The translations under genes and the position numbers were made by a program. 64,000 nt of DNA, from positions 828,655 through 892,654 of the forward strand of contig VUYV01000121.1 of NCBI GenBank assembly GCA_008711295.1, written 5' to 3'. Positions 49,936-62,900 of the stretch are shown piece after piece. Under the pieces are notes generated by a model that saw nothing but the letters and a program-made list of their open reading frames with translations, ran no database searches and had not been told where the DNA came from. The DNA is from Anarhynchus alexandrinus. Lineage: Eukaryota; Chordata; Aves; Charadriiformes; Charadriidae. Numbering within the stretch: position 1 is the stretch's first letter; every line of letters starts with the position of its first letter.

Positions 49936-50867
49936 ACCTGTGTCAGTTAGAAAGCAGACAGAAGAACAGTTGGGAAAATATTAGTCTTGCACTAACAAAA
50001 CCACTAATAAAAGAGTTTAAGTGATGCTTTTTAGCAACCAGATAACTACAGATAAAGTAATACCCATTTTCTTCCCAGCACAAATAAATAGAACTGGATG
50101 GTGCTGGATGCCAGAGGCCAGCATGGCAAATATGCAGAGATACATGCTTTTTAACTCCTAGCCCAAGGGAAATTTTCTAATCCTTTCCTTTGAGGAGCAT
50201 AGGATTAGCTACTATTTCATTTTCTGCATTTTTTTCTGCAATAGTGTCCCATAGCCTATCAATAATTAACATCAGGCATAAACCGCAGTCAGAGTTTTAA
50301 CACTGATCCCCTCCCAGGCTAAAGCACTGCTCACCACGGTCTGCCCTGTTCACGGTCTCCTCATTTTAATTGCATTAAGAACAGCATCAGGTAGATACAC
50401 ATGAACACTGTTTTATACAGTTAGACTTACTGCAATTATTTTGAGTCAAACATGCAGAGACTGGGTGACTTTTAGCATTTATCAAAGTGAATGATTAAGA
50501 GCACCAGGGCTATAGCCAGATGGGACCGACAGGCACTGTGGGAAGCTTCTTTGTACCATTCTTGCAACTCTCAATGAAAAGCTAAACCCCACTTGGCTTT
50601 CTGATGCCAGGCCTTTAGTCAGTGTTAATCAAATATAGTTTTCCAAGGGAAGTTTTACAGATGCTTTACCTGAACAGATATGGCAATTAGAAACTGTATA
50701 AACAGATCTTCAAATAACACTTTTACGAGAACGCAAACACACACACTTTTGTTTTGTCAATGTTTCAGTCAGATGCTAATTAACAAAGTATTCAAATGCC
50801 TGTCTTCAAGGATCACTCTTGAAAGCACGTAGATTAATTCTAGAAGAAACAGAAAATGTTATACTGG
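49936..50867. other. Noncoding stretch, possibly a conserved noncoding element
   Basis: No gene or repeat recognised. The part at 50,330-50,700 has sustained moderately complex sequence without simple repeats and many homeodomain-type motifs ('tttaattgcattaag', 'gctaattaac'). Conservation cannot be judged from one sequence. Confidence 0.3.
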
Positions 50868-50935
50868 CTAATTGGTGTAGTGGTAAGTTATGAAAGGCAT
50901 TGGCTGTCAACGCCAACTGCCTCCCAGTCACAGAT
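50868..50935 (+). mobile_element. Possible tRNA-derived SINE (MIR-like) head
   Basis: 'ggtgtagtggtaagt' at 50,874-50,888 matches the tRNA D-arm/A-box region found at the head of MIR SINEs and tRNAs. About 12 bases on, TTGGC-TGTCAAC-GCCAA (50,900-50,916) forms a perfect 5-bp stem with a 7-base loop, like an anticodon arm, and 'actgcctcccagtcac' follows where MIR has 'actgcctgggttc'. The spacing is too long and position 33 is not T, so it is not a working tRNA gene. Best reading is an ancient tRNA-derived SINE relic. Confidence 0.35.
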
Positions 50936-51929
50936 TGTATCTACCTTTGTGTTCCAGTGAAGCCAGTAAACTGCAGCTGAATTACACTGTACTACCAGAA
51001 GTAAGTATGCTGAAGTCGTCAGGGAACATATTTGATTTTTTCCCTTTTGTGTGAAAAGCAACTCCAGGCAAATTGTTCTCTACCTTACAAGCAAATTTAG
51101 AAGCTAGTGGATTATTAACATTCCCCACAGGTAAACTTTGCAATTTCAGATTACGACAATTTATATTCAGATTATTAATATTTACTTGTTAAATACAGGG
51201 AAACATTATTTCTCATTTACTTTTCTATTCTTATTTGAAAAAACCCAATCAATTATTTACTATACCAAAGAGAAAAATAAAGAGTTGGCTTGCAGCAGTG
51301 ACACCTTGAACTACTTTTAGTAAATTAAATGAGTCTAATTAAATAAAAGTTAGATTTGAAGAAACAAAGCCTTACCTACCAAAAATAAATTTTTTCAAGG
51401 ACATACATGAGTACACACAAAGTTAAATAAGCTAACCACAGTGCTAAGTGATTCATTTGCTACTTTCAGCAGGACATCCTCAGAATAACCTCCTCTGTTT
51501 TACCTTTAGAGCAAAAGAGCTGGTCAGAAAAAGCCTGAGAGCAAACATTTAACATTTCAAAGTACTTAATGACAGAAAGAACAACTTTATTACAATATTT
51601 AACAGCATAGGTTGCACAGAGTGAACCTATAGATGTAACATCTGTACAGTAACTGACTAGTTTGGGCTAAAGAAAACTAAGTATGCAGTGTATAAACACA
51701 GGATTACATTGTTACAAGGGAAGTGTTACAGAAGACTTTTTGAAGTATGAATGGCAAACAATTTTCCCATAAATTTACTAAAATAAGTTTGGAAAATGCA
51801 ATGCAAAGGGAAAGGAAATAAACGCTTTCTATTTAGACCAAAAGAAACACCATATTTTCAGAGAAGAGGCAATTGCAAGCTTCTGTAATGGGCTAGGGTT
51901 AATCCACAAGGTCTCTGCTTATCAGCCTG
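50936..51929. other. AT-rich noncoding stretch, no gene recognised
   Basis: Only a 60-codon frame at 51,138-51,320 without a motif. No repeat family recognised before the CR1 fragment that follows. Confidence 0.5.
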
Positions 51930-52010
51930 ACCAGCAGCTTGACCTGATCTGGTCGACCTTACTTTGAGCAGAGGCTTGGACTAGATGACCTCCCACAGTC
52001 CCTGCTACTT
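51930..52010 (+). mobile_element. Small CR1 LINE 3' fragment, plus strand
   Basis: 'gacctgatctggtcgacctt' then 'tttgagcagaggcttggact' and 'agatgacctcccacagtccc' match, in order, the CR1 region just before its 3' end. Only the last 80 or so bases are recognisable, and the terminal 'ccaacctc' block has decayed. Confidence 0.75.
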
Positions 52011-55000
52011 TAAAGCAGGGGCAGAAACCTTGGTTTTACAGTCAGAAATCCTCCACCACATCAAATCTTCCCGATGCTGTAAAGCAGTGTTGTAGCGTTA
52101 TGTATCTGGTGGCAGATGAATTTTTCCTTCCATGTTGGCAGCAGGAGATAACAGAACATACAGAAGTCTCCAGCTACCTTCACAGCTTCAGGTACATCTC
52201 CTGCTCTCTTCTACCTCCGTATGCACACAAAAACCCTTCAACAGTAAGGTAGAAGGCTCATTGATTTCATTCTATTTCAGGTCTGGACTCTTCCAAGAGT
52301 CACAGATCCTCTCCAAAACTTTTATAGAAGAGGACTTAATGAAGACAAGACCCATTAAAAACAACAAAAAAAAGATTTGGCTTGTTTGTACCTTTCCTCT
52401 TTGCTCATTACTCTAAATTAGATCTAGCTCTAAGAGGAGCAAAGTTAAATTTCAACACTATAAAAGCAAAGATAAAAATAAAACCTTACTAAAATACATG
52501 CTAATATCACTAGTTTTCCACTTAGTATAGTGCAGATTGCAGAAATAAGCTATTAGACATCTTGAGCAGCAATTTAAGTGAAGCTTTCATAATACAGCAC
52601 CCCATCCCCTTTCCCATAGACTTCTCTAAAGCCTGTATTCAGCATGTGTCTGTTTCCACACAGCCATAGCAGCTAGCTACTTTGTAATTTGTAGGGTACA
52701 GCGTATAAATTAAACAGTACAACCTTTACCTAGCAAAAAAAGAAGTTTCATGTCACTAGTACTGACAGCTAGCAGTGATTTTCTTGTGTAAGAGACACTC
52801 CAAGAATCTGTGTTTTACTTCTATTCTCAGCTGAGTTAGTTTAGCTGACCGCTGTATCATTTGAACTGTTGACGCTACAGAAGTTATCACAAGAAACTAA
52901 GCAAGCTATGTGAAACAGATTCCTGTCTATAGAAAAGTTATTTTCTGCTAGCTACACCCTGTCAATGCTGAGCCAAAGTTCCCCTTAAGCTGCATAAAAC
53001 CAAAAATCAACATAGTGATTGACTAGCAGGTCATCTGATTACAATTCATCACAGAAGGAAGAAAAGGTAGCTTTTAGAGTTAACATCATCCACAAGAAAC
53101 TGAGGAAACAGCTGCATAAACAGCAGTATAGCACAGCTACTGGTAGTATCATTTCTAGTTCCTCTCCATAAGAAACAAGCACGTGCCATGAGAAGGTTCA
53201 TACCTCCTTTATCATGTCTTGCACAAATTACCTCAGATATTCAACACCTCATGGGGGCAGCAGTGATAAAACCTCTGCTTGCCTTTGAAACAATAACAAT
53301 TCTGATGTTTCAAAGCTCAGTATAGCAATTGATTTCAGCCCTGCAGTCCCCAAAACAGAGTATATTCTAGCTCTTCCATCACAGTAGTCCTTTTAGCATC
53401 CAAAAACCCCGAACCAATTAATATCAAACATAGCAAAGCAAGCAGCTGAAGTACCAGTGAAGACCCATAACAGACAAAGAGACTTTCTTCACTCAAAGCA
53501 GCACACATTTAATAGAAATCAGTGATTCATTTTTACTAGAGGACTATGCTTGGGTTTTTGTTGGTTTGTTTTGGTGTTTGTTTTTCTTTTAATAGCCCAT
53601 AACTTAAACCCCCAACTCCTAAGAATCTAATAAAGAAACAAAACCAAGAAACCCCATAGCATTGGCACTGAACACAACTACAGAGCTGGCTACACAAGTC
53701 TTGCCGTCTACCAGTGTTGAACACTTCAATAAGCGGTTAAAATAACTTTTTATAGTTAAGTGAAGGGCACTCTCTCTTTATATTCTTATAGCCATTAAGT
53801 AATTATGATGAGCATTCAAGACTTTGCCTTTTATAATTTACCCATGTATACACTATAAGAGCATCTGATTGTCTACCATGCCTTTTGCAGTGATCCCCAA
53901 TCATATTTAATCACATTGATGCACTTTTATCTATCAGCTTTACTGAAGATGACTTAAGTAGCAAGAAGCAGTACCAGAGCTCAGCAGCAAGGAGGTAATT
54001 CATTCTATATGGTGTGTGTATATATCTATATACACATACATACCCACCTTTGCAGTGCATTTGCACTATTAATAGCAATATGGCACTCATAACTACACAG
54101 GACAATGTACAACCTAGAGTCACACAACAACAAATCTGTATTTGAACCAGACAGAACCATTTACTTCTCCATATAGTTACAGACCAGAAGGTTCCAAACA
54201 AACAAACAAAAAAAAAATATATTTTCTTCCTTCTAAAGTCTTTCCTTTCCTTCACTGAAAAAGGACAAGAAGGGAAGTCTTAAGAAAAAGCCATTTCTAA
54301 TTGCTTTAGATATATTTCAAGAAGTCCTACAGGGAAACTCTTCATATTTTTATTTCTTTTCATGCTGGAAGTTAGGAGTAAGCCTCAATGGGTATTAACA
54401 AAGTAGTAACACTTGATAAAAACAACTTTGTACAGTAATCAGAGACAAAAATCTTAATACCCCTTGAATGGGAGGATAAACCCTGAAGGATCATCATCTG
54501 CTATTCATAAAACTGGCCGTGTGAATACACGTTTCTAATATAGTTGAACATACATGCGTGCCCTTGGCCTCACTGGATTTAATGCCTTCCTTAATGGAAC
54601 GCACTCAGTCTGAGGCACAATTATCATCTATTCTGCACGATAACAATCAGGATTTTTAAAATTATTAGTACCTTCTGGCTTGTATCACCACAGTACCACT
54701 GCCTACCCACATCTTTCCACTTCAATAACCAAGTCACCAAAACCCTCCTAAGGTGAGAGTTTCATAAGGTGCAAGACTGCAGGTAGGAAGAAGGTTCAGC
54801 TGGAAGTCATAGTCCAATAGCCTGCCTTGCTAGCTCTAGACACCTCATTACAAACTTAGGAAAATTTGGCACTATTTTCAACAACAGTAATCGCCGATTA
54901 TATCCCCTTCATGTCTTCTACTGAAGAGCTGCAACCAGGGTAAACTGATGGAGCAGAACATTGTGGGACCTCTACGGATATGGAGGGAGATTGATAGCAG

Positions 55001-56910
55001 GACATTTATACAGCCTTATACAGTGGCTACTGCTCACTTCCAGATTTCTTCCTTCTCCTGAACTACTTTTCCTTAATACCATTAACATGTCTTTAATAGA
55101 GAAATTAAAGCATTAAAGGTAACACAGGGAACACAAAATGATCTCTATTTTCAAAGCAATTAAGGCAACAGCAGTTTGAACGGTATTTGTCGATATGAAA
55201 CTGCAGTGATTTGCCACCTTATTAGAGCTGTACCAATCTACCCCGGCTAAGAATCAAGTCTGTGGTACTGCAATGTCCGATAGCTTGCCCTACAGCCTTC
55301 CTCACAGACAGTGTAAACTGCCTCCTTACCAGGAATTTAGGAAAGCAAAGTCTCACTGTACATTTAGTCACAGAACTTCACTGCACTTAACATAACTTCA
55401 AACTTCTTAAACCCTAATCCTGAAAAAAAATCTCTGCCTTTGTAAAAACACTGTGACCCTGCAGAGAGGTACCTTCCCAAGGTGTTCTGTTCAGAAACTG
55501 TTTTACAGCAAGGACTCAATTCACTCTCTCTGCCTCTATCTTAAAATAAAAGTAATACCTGTTCTACAAAACTTCACATGCCTTCCCAACCCCATAAACA
55601 CACAACCATTTTTATTAGTTTCTTTAGAAGTCAATGAATCCTCTGAAGCTTGCTAGGCAAAGTTCAGTCTGAATGTATCAACAATTTCTAATACAATCAT
55701 AAGATGTAGATTAATGCACAGCTAAATATGATCTCAATTTCTTTTCAGAGCTCTCTAGAGATGTGTATGCAAGCACATGCTTTAAGATCCTCATTTCAAA
55801 ATACACTGCTATTTTAAACCACATAAGCTTTATTTTTACAGACATAAGTTACATTAATGTGGAAATAATTATCTATTTTCCCCCTCCTGTCTTTGTTTCC
55901 TGTTTTTATTTAGGTGTAATAGATAGGGCTGTCCGTGAAATTTCTTCCTAGCAAAAAGATTGCTGTGTTGCTTGAAAACATTTACAAGCAACTTCATTTT
56001 ATAAAGAGGCCTGTCCAGGTAGATTGAGTGCACTATCCACATGTAAACTCTTCAGCCAGTCAAGTTAGTGTGTATCAAAAAACATATATAAAAACTGTAG
56101 GAATTTAACCACAGAAAAAAAAAACCCTGATGAGGGTAACCTTTCCTTAATGAACCTCTTAAAAATCTGTTATTTATACCCCCTCCTCTATTGCAGTAGA
56201 GTTTAAATACATATATCCTTCCAGAAAAGAATAAAAAAAAATAAAAAAACCCGAGTCCTTCCCAGATCTTAGCACTGAAATCAATTAAACCTTACAACAA
56301 CATGCACAATACAAAGCAAGTTATATGTAAAATAATTTCTGAATACACTAAAAATTGCAAGGAGTCCATGTGTCAAGTGCTGATACACTTATTTCTTGAG
56401 CAAGGATTTTTAACATCACACAAATACACATTTCAGATGAGAAAGGCAATGTCTTATTTAAATGTGACGTTCTCTTCAATAATTACAGCACTCATGAAAC
56501 TTCCACCACAGCCACACCATGAAGATTAGTCTCAAACTAGCCTCTGCAAATGCTAGAGGCTGACCACAACAATGTGATGTATGAACAGAAAATTCTGTAT
56601 TGCACAAGTACTGACAAGTTTAATTGTATTTCTAATATTGCAGAGAGGCCAATTCTTTTACTAATATCTGGAATGACCTGGTACACTGCCACCGATATTT
56701 GAATGAAGTGGCACACTTTTTTCCCCCCAAAGGGAGAATTCTGTTTTAATTTACCAAATTGGAGTAAAACTGTTCACCAAGAACCTTTTTTTCAATGTTG
56801 TGTCTGTTTTACTCATTATGACCTGTGATGCCTCAGACTGGCCTTACAACCAATAATATTGGGCTAAGCCAATAACCAATATCCTGAAAGCTAAAATACT
56901 CAGTTGCACA
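52011..56910. other. AT-rich noncoding stretch with simple repeats
   Basis: No gene recognised. A TG/TA/CA-type run lies at 54,011-54,043 and an AAAC/poly-A run at 54,197-54,216. A 114-codon minus-strand frame at 53,911-54,255 begins in these repeats and has no recognisable domain. An A9-T-A7 run lies at about 56,233-56,249. Confidence 0.55.
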
Positions 56911-56985
56911 TAGAATCACATCAGTTGCGTGAGATCTCTGGAGATCATCTGATCAAAACTGCTCAAGGCAGGTCCAGACAATCTC
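56911..56985 (-). mobile_element. Small, old CR1 LINE 3' fragment, minus strand
   Basis: 'tagaatcacatcagttgcg' then 'gatctctggagatcatctga' and 'gctcaaggcaggtcc' follow the reversed CR1 3' end. Clearly more decayed than the copy at 26,683. Homology fades after about 56,985. Confidence 0.7.
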
Positions 56986-59900
56986 TATCAGTTCTCAGCC
57001 ACTCCATGATAAAGTAACCACCTAGGGCCTATGGACAAGCTGGATGCTAAGTGCAAACTTTCTTAATTTGCTTGAATTTTGTCAAACACAGCCTGAACCT
57101 CAAACCAGATGGTTTTTGGGTTTGTTTTTTTTTTTTTAAGGCACTGTTGATACACATTTACAAGGAAAGCAGACAAGAAAGCCTAGGAAATGCTGCTGCT
57201 TGTTCATGTCAGTTTTGTTCTGTGTTCACCCTGACAGCACAACAGCTCTTCTAAACAACCTTAATACCTTTAGATTACCTTAACAGGTGGTAAATTGGGT
57301 TTTGGAAGAGGATAGCAACACCTGCAAAGAACAAAGCTTAAATACCAGTCTTGGAAAGATTACCAGCTATAAGAAAATGGGCACCAGGCAAAATATATAA
57401 GTTGTAGATACAAATACATAATTATGTTTCAGATTACACCTGAGAAAAATGCTTATTCTGCAAGACATTAAAAGCAGCAAAATGTAAAACCCCTCTTTCC
57501 AAGTGTTTCCAGCTCCCCAGCTACTGCCCTCTGTTTCACAGAACAGTGTACTTGCAACTCAGAAAAAGGATAACCTAACTCTTGATTATGTTACACCTTG
57601 AGATCTTTAAATGTGCAACTTCACTAGCCTTTTCTACTAAGAAAAGACTCTTGTTCTTGGAGTAGTACACAACCCATTTAGAGTAATCCTGGCAGAGACT
57701 CATCTCTAACAGGCCACCCCTTCACCCTGCACAGAATTCTGATTTGCCAGCTTACACAGTATAAAACATTATAAAGATGACAATTACAGTTACTTTTGAG
57801 ACACATTTCTGTCAAAAAAAACCACATTTCCTTAACAGCACTACAGAATCATATTTTATCTATTCTGCATAAGAAGATTGACAAATACTAAACACCAGCC
57901 ACAAGCTCATATGTCAGAGTACTTTATTTGTGAAGTCTGATAAGAGTTCCTAGATAGTAAGGAGGGGGGGGAGATCAAGGGAAAGCAAAGCAATATTGGA
58001 ACCAAATTTACATAGTGCTTCCCTTGGTTACATAGTGCTTCCTTTGGTAGACAGCAAAGTACTGGAAGGAAATATTTTCAAGAGCATCTTGCGAGCTTGA
58101 GTGACAGTGTCAGGAAGCTGAACTCCACAGGAATTGGATGATTCGTTCTAATATGCTCCTCTGCTGTGGCATGCTTTAATCAACTATTTTTCTGAAGGAA
58201 GACAGAAGTAGACTTCTACTATTTTTAATATATATAAATTTTTTTTATATATTTATAAACAAACAGGAAAATAAGAGACAAATATATTTTTCTTCCTTTT
58301 CCTCTTTTGCTGCAAGTACAAAGTTATCAAAAGATTATTTCTGGCTCTTACAGTTATAAATAGTGGAAGTAAATATGGAATTTTAAATGAAACATTGCAG
58401 GACTCTGGGAAGACTGGCAGAAGGAATTAGACAAATGAAGAAGCTGAAGACAATATTGCTAATTTCCAGTTTATTAGAGTAATTTTGTCTTCTACTTCTT
58501 ACCCTCCCGGTTTAGATAAGGCACTGTGTATTAAGATACTTACTGGAAACTGTGTTCTTTTCTCAGAGCTGATAGAAATAACAAATATTGCAGTTACATT
58601 GTGACTGTAAGAGTTACTGCATTTTAGGATATTCTCCAACCACAGCATTGGAGGAATAACAGAAAGTAAGACCAATTCCTAAATAGTCATTTTAAATAAA
58701 AAAAAAAAAAAGCAAGTTCCATTCCCATTCCTGTAACTACCAGTTACACATGTTCCTGGAACACACATATGTACTGTAGAAGGAAGAGAATTCACCTTCC
58801 AGCATTTGTTATTTATTTATAAAACATTTTACTGGTAATCTGAAGACAAAATTTAGTATCTGACTAAAACAACTAGCCCCCAATTTAGTAATCCTGTGGA
58901 ATACAACAGATGTAATTGTCATTGTAGTATCACACAAAAAGTTAAGAATTGTTATCCAAAACCTTTTAAAAGTGTAAACACATTTGAGGACAAAATATTT
59001 GGGAAGTTCATTTCAGTTTTGCCAAATTGTTTTCATCAATAAAAACAAACCAAAAAGATACTGATCTTTTCAAACATGACTGCTGATATAATTTCTGAAA
59101 GATAATAAAAAATGGTAACATTTTCAGTTTCACTTTAAAAACATTAAGGACTCAACCTTACACAGTTATTTCTGATTTTTCATTTGGCCTGATGTATCCC
59201 CTGTATCCATTACTCTCACACCAACTTCCCCCAATAGCCACTGAGCAAAAATTTCCATACAGAACTAATTAATAACAAAAAAAATCCACCAGTATATTCT
59301 GTAAGGCTTAAACACTATAAATAGCTGCAAATATCTCTTTTCCAAACACATCACAAGTGATGATATAATTTATATGCTGCATGGCTCCACTTCATAGAAA
59401 TGTGTATCTCAGGAAACCAACTGCAGATCACACACAAGCTTTCTTCAATCAAATCTGCATTGTAGTTTCTAAAACCCAATTAGGCATAAGAAGCAATTAC
59501 CTATTTTTAAGGACAGTATAATTTGTTTCCCCCTAACTGAAGAACATAACACATGTAAACAACGAGCACACTGGCCTGACTGCTGTAAACATTGACAACT
59601 GTGTTAAAATGGGAACTACAACAGCATTAACTAGGCAATGCACTACAACAGCATTTAAAATTGGGCACTTCAGAAAGCAAGCTGTGGAGCCTCTCAGTTC
59701 AGCACAGCACTCACCTAGCACTAGCCAAGCATGGGGGTTCGCATACCTTCATACTTCTGCACCATTCTTTATCACACAGAACGGCTGCCTCACCTTAATC
59801 TAAAACGCTTTACTCTTAACCTACTTGAAGATTAACAATTCATTGCACTAACAAATTGTGAAACAAACATTCAAAAACACCAAACCATCAAACCCCAGGA

Positions 59901-62900
59901 GAACAACTGAGAATCAATGTCATTTAAGATGCATATGAGAGCAGGATGGGCACAGGCAAAATAAACCTCAAATTAGGAAGAAAACTCAAGAAGCTGGATG
60001 CATTAGGTAGATAACGCACACAGCTGGTCTTCGGTTAATAGTTTCACTTCAAAACCTTACTTTTTTTTTTTAACCTGCAGCAGTCCTGAGAAGAAAGGGA
60101 ACACAATAAAAAGGCAGGGTTACAATACAAGAATGAACAAAGATTGCCCAATAGGTCACTGTCATTGTGCAGCTTAACATCACCCTGTATCCAAGGAAAC
60201 ACCAGGATATTCCAAACATCATCACATCTCTTCCTCAAGTTACAATTCAGCTCCACTAACCATACCATCATTGCTCATCCACTCAAATCTTTAGCTCCCT
60301 GAGGTATTTCTCATCTTCAGTTGGCTTCTCCTTAGCCACTTCTCTTCATATGCCTTTCCTGTCCCTCTCAGTAAGACTAACTTCTCCCAGTTTATTTGTA
60401 GATGAGTGCAGCAATACACCACTCTCCACACACAAATCAAGAACAATCTAGCAAGGTAAAGTAAGGGAAAAGCAGGCCAAGATAGTCTTTCACCTCCTTC
60501 TCCTACCATCAGCCTTCACTCACATGTACAATGAAAGATGCATACAGGATCTCTTCTATTGTCCAGCCTCTTTCAGCTCAGTGTTCATCCAACCACATAT
60601 AAAGAAAAACACCAAGAAGGAATAAATAGGAACTAAACTAAGCAGAGTGGGAAAGAAGGGATCAGGCAGAGAATAAACACGAGAGGAGAAAAATAAAAAT
60701 CACTGAGACAACTAAAACCAAGAGACAGACAAGATTAAGGGAGGGAATGGAAAATAGAAGTGAAGACAGAACACAAGAACATGTTACACACGTATTCACT
60801 GAAAATGTTTTGAACTGGGCATCTCTTAAAAGAAAGCTGCTGCTATACTGCTTGGTACTGTGGTACTCTTCAAAATAAGATCAAGTTTAATACATTAGTT
60901 CCAGAGAGTTGAACATGTGACACCACTTGAAGGGATTTGCATTTCTATTAATTTTAAATATATTATTATCAGCACATTCATTGTCCAAATTTCTAAAAGG
61001 AAAACAAGTCAGTCCAATGTCAGATGCCTTACACAAAAAGCAGCCCCAGATTGTTGTCATCCATCCATCCCCTCACCCCAACTCCAGCCCCCAACACACC
61101 TGGAAACATCTTAACACTACAGACAAGTCATGAAATTTTAACTGCTCAAAAAACTGAATGAAGGTGTTTTTTTTTTTACTACCAACATTCCTTTAGCCTT
61201 CGGGTCAAGGGTTCAGTTTTTTTAGCCTCTCAAAGCCACATACACTGAGGATTCTCACTGATGAGTTTTGCTATGTCTTGCAAGGGGGGAAATAAGGACA
61301 TTTGAAGGTAACAAAGGTCTGAAAACTGAGAAGTGCAGATTCAAACCTTGGATTTCAGCTCGTTTACATAAATCGGGAATCAAGCCTACATTTCTTCAGG
61401 GACCATGTACTGAACATTTTCAAGACCACCACAGAAATAATATTGCATGTTGTATGTAATGACTTTCAAACTAGAAATTAAGAAATACTTGCAACTTCCC
61501 CTACAAGGGAATATTCATATTAAATCTAATTCCATATAGCTTTCTCTAAGTGATAATCTAAACATACTTTGAAAGTGCCTACTTCTGCATTTTCTCAGCA
61601 GAGCCATATCCCAAGGGCCAAAGTTCAGCCAACGCATCAGCAGCAGGACCCAAGAAACAAATTCCATTTCCTCACTTCTACACTCTTTTCCAAAACAGGG
61701 AATACAAGCCATTTTCAGTTGTCCTTCTCAGAAAGAAATGGGAACATCCCTAGACAACCAAAATTCACACCATGAACCAAAAAAAGGATAGTGAAAAAAA
61801 TTTTGTACTTGCTTAGCAACAGGAGTGCTTCAAACCAACAAGAGATCGCAGCTGTTCTCCCCCGCCTCCTTTTACACTGTGCTGCATCATTCATTTGCTA
61901 GCCTAGCAGCTAGTTTTTTCAGACCTTCTGGCAACATGATGTAAGCAGTGCCAAAAAAAAAAAAACCCACCACAAAGACTCTGAAGGTTAATCAAAGAAC
62001 AAAGGAATACACTAAAAAAAATAATTAATGCCAAGATTGAAGACAGTTGTCACAATTTCTGAGCAACCGTGGGTCGGCATTTCCAAGAGATGATCCAATA
62101 ATACAGTAACACAGAACCTTCCAAATGATTGTTCCCCAAAGTTTTTAAATTTAAACTTTAAATGTCATAATAATTAACTATCCTGTATGGAGTTACAGTA
62201 TTATTTATACCAATAAATTCCCATCTTGTTCTGTAAAGTTCACGTACAAAATCCTGATAGGCCTGGAATAATGCAGCATTTTTATAGGAAGATGTTTTGC
62301 ATAGTATCTGAGGCTTAAATTAAATATTCAGAGTGGTACTTCAAAGTCTCCCAACAGTTGCACATAATAAAACAAACCGCTCAACTTTACTGATTTCAAC
62401 AAAAGTAGGGCCTGCTAATGACAACTGGACTTTTCTCCCTTCCCCCTGCTTATCTCGCATTTAAATAAATACTGAATTATAAGTATGTATCCCAGTATCT
62501 CAAAATCCCACCAGGCATGCCAACAGTTCTTGAACCTGAACAGTGATTCCATTAAACACTAGACATTTTCTATTTTAAAAATATATTTCCTATATTGCTT
62601 TCCTACTTTCCTCCTGAAGAATTTCTAGCACCGTCAAGGTAGCTACCACAGAATAGCCATTTTAATAACTTTTCCTCTATGCGATACTCTTAAAAATCAG
62701 GGTTTAAGTAAACTTGGAAAATAAGCTTTTAGTATATTCCCTTGCACTAAATTCACTGAACAATTTTCACCTTTTAAAACCAGAACAATAGTCTCTCTAT
62801 TTTCCTCTGACTTAGAAAGGGTCTGTTATTTTTGTAGCCTTCTTTTTAAGCCACTACTCCATAAAGTTTGTGGCCTACAAATCTGTCCACTCAGACCAAG

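Noticed and set aside
50868..50935. Functional tRNA gene
   Set aside because: Spacing between D-arm-like and anticodon-arm-like parts is too long, position 33 is not T, and no proper T-arm or acceptor stem is visible.
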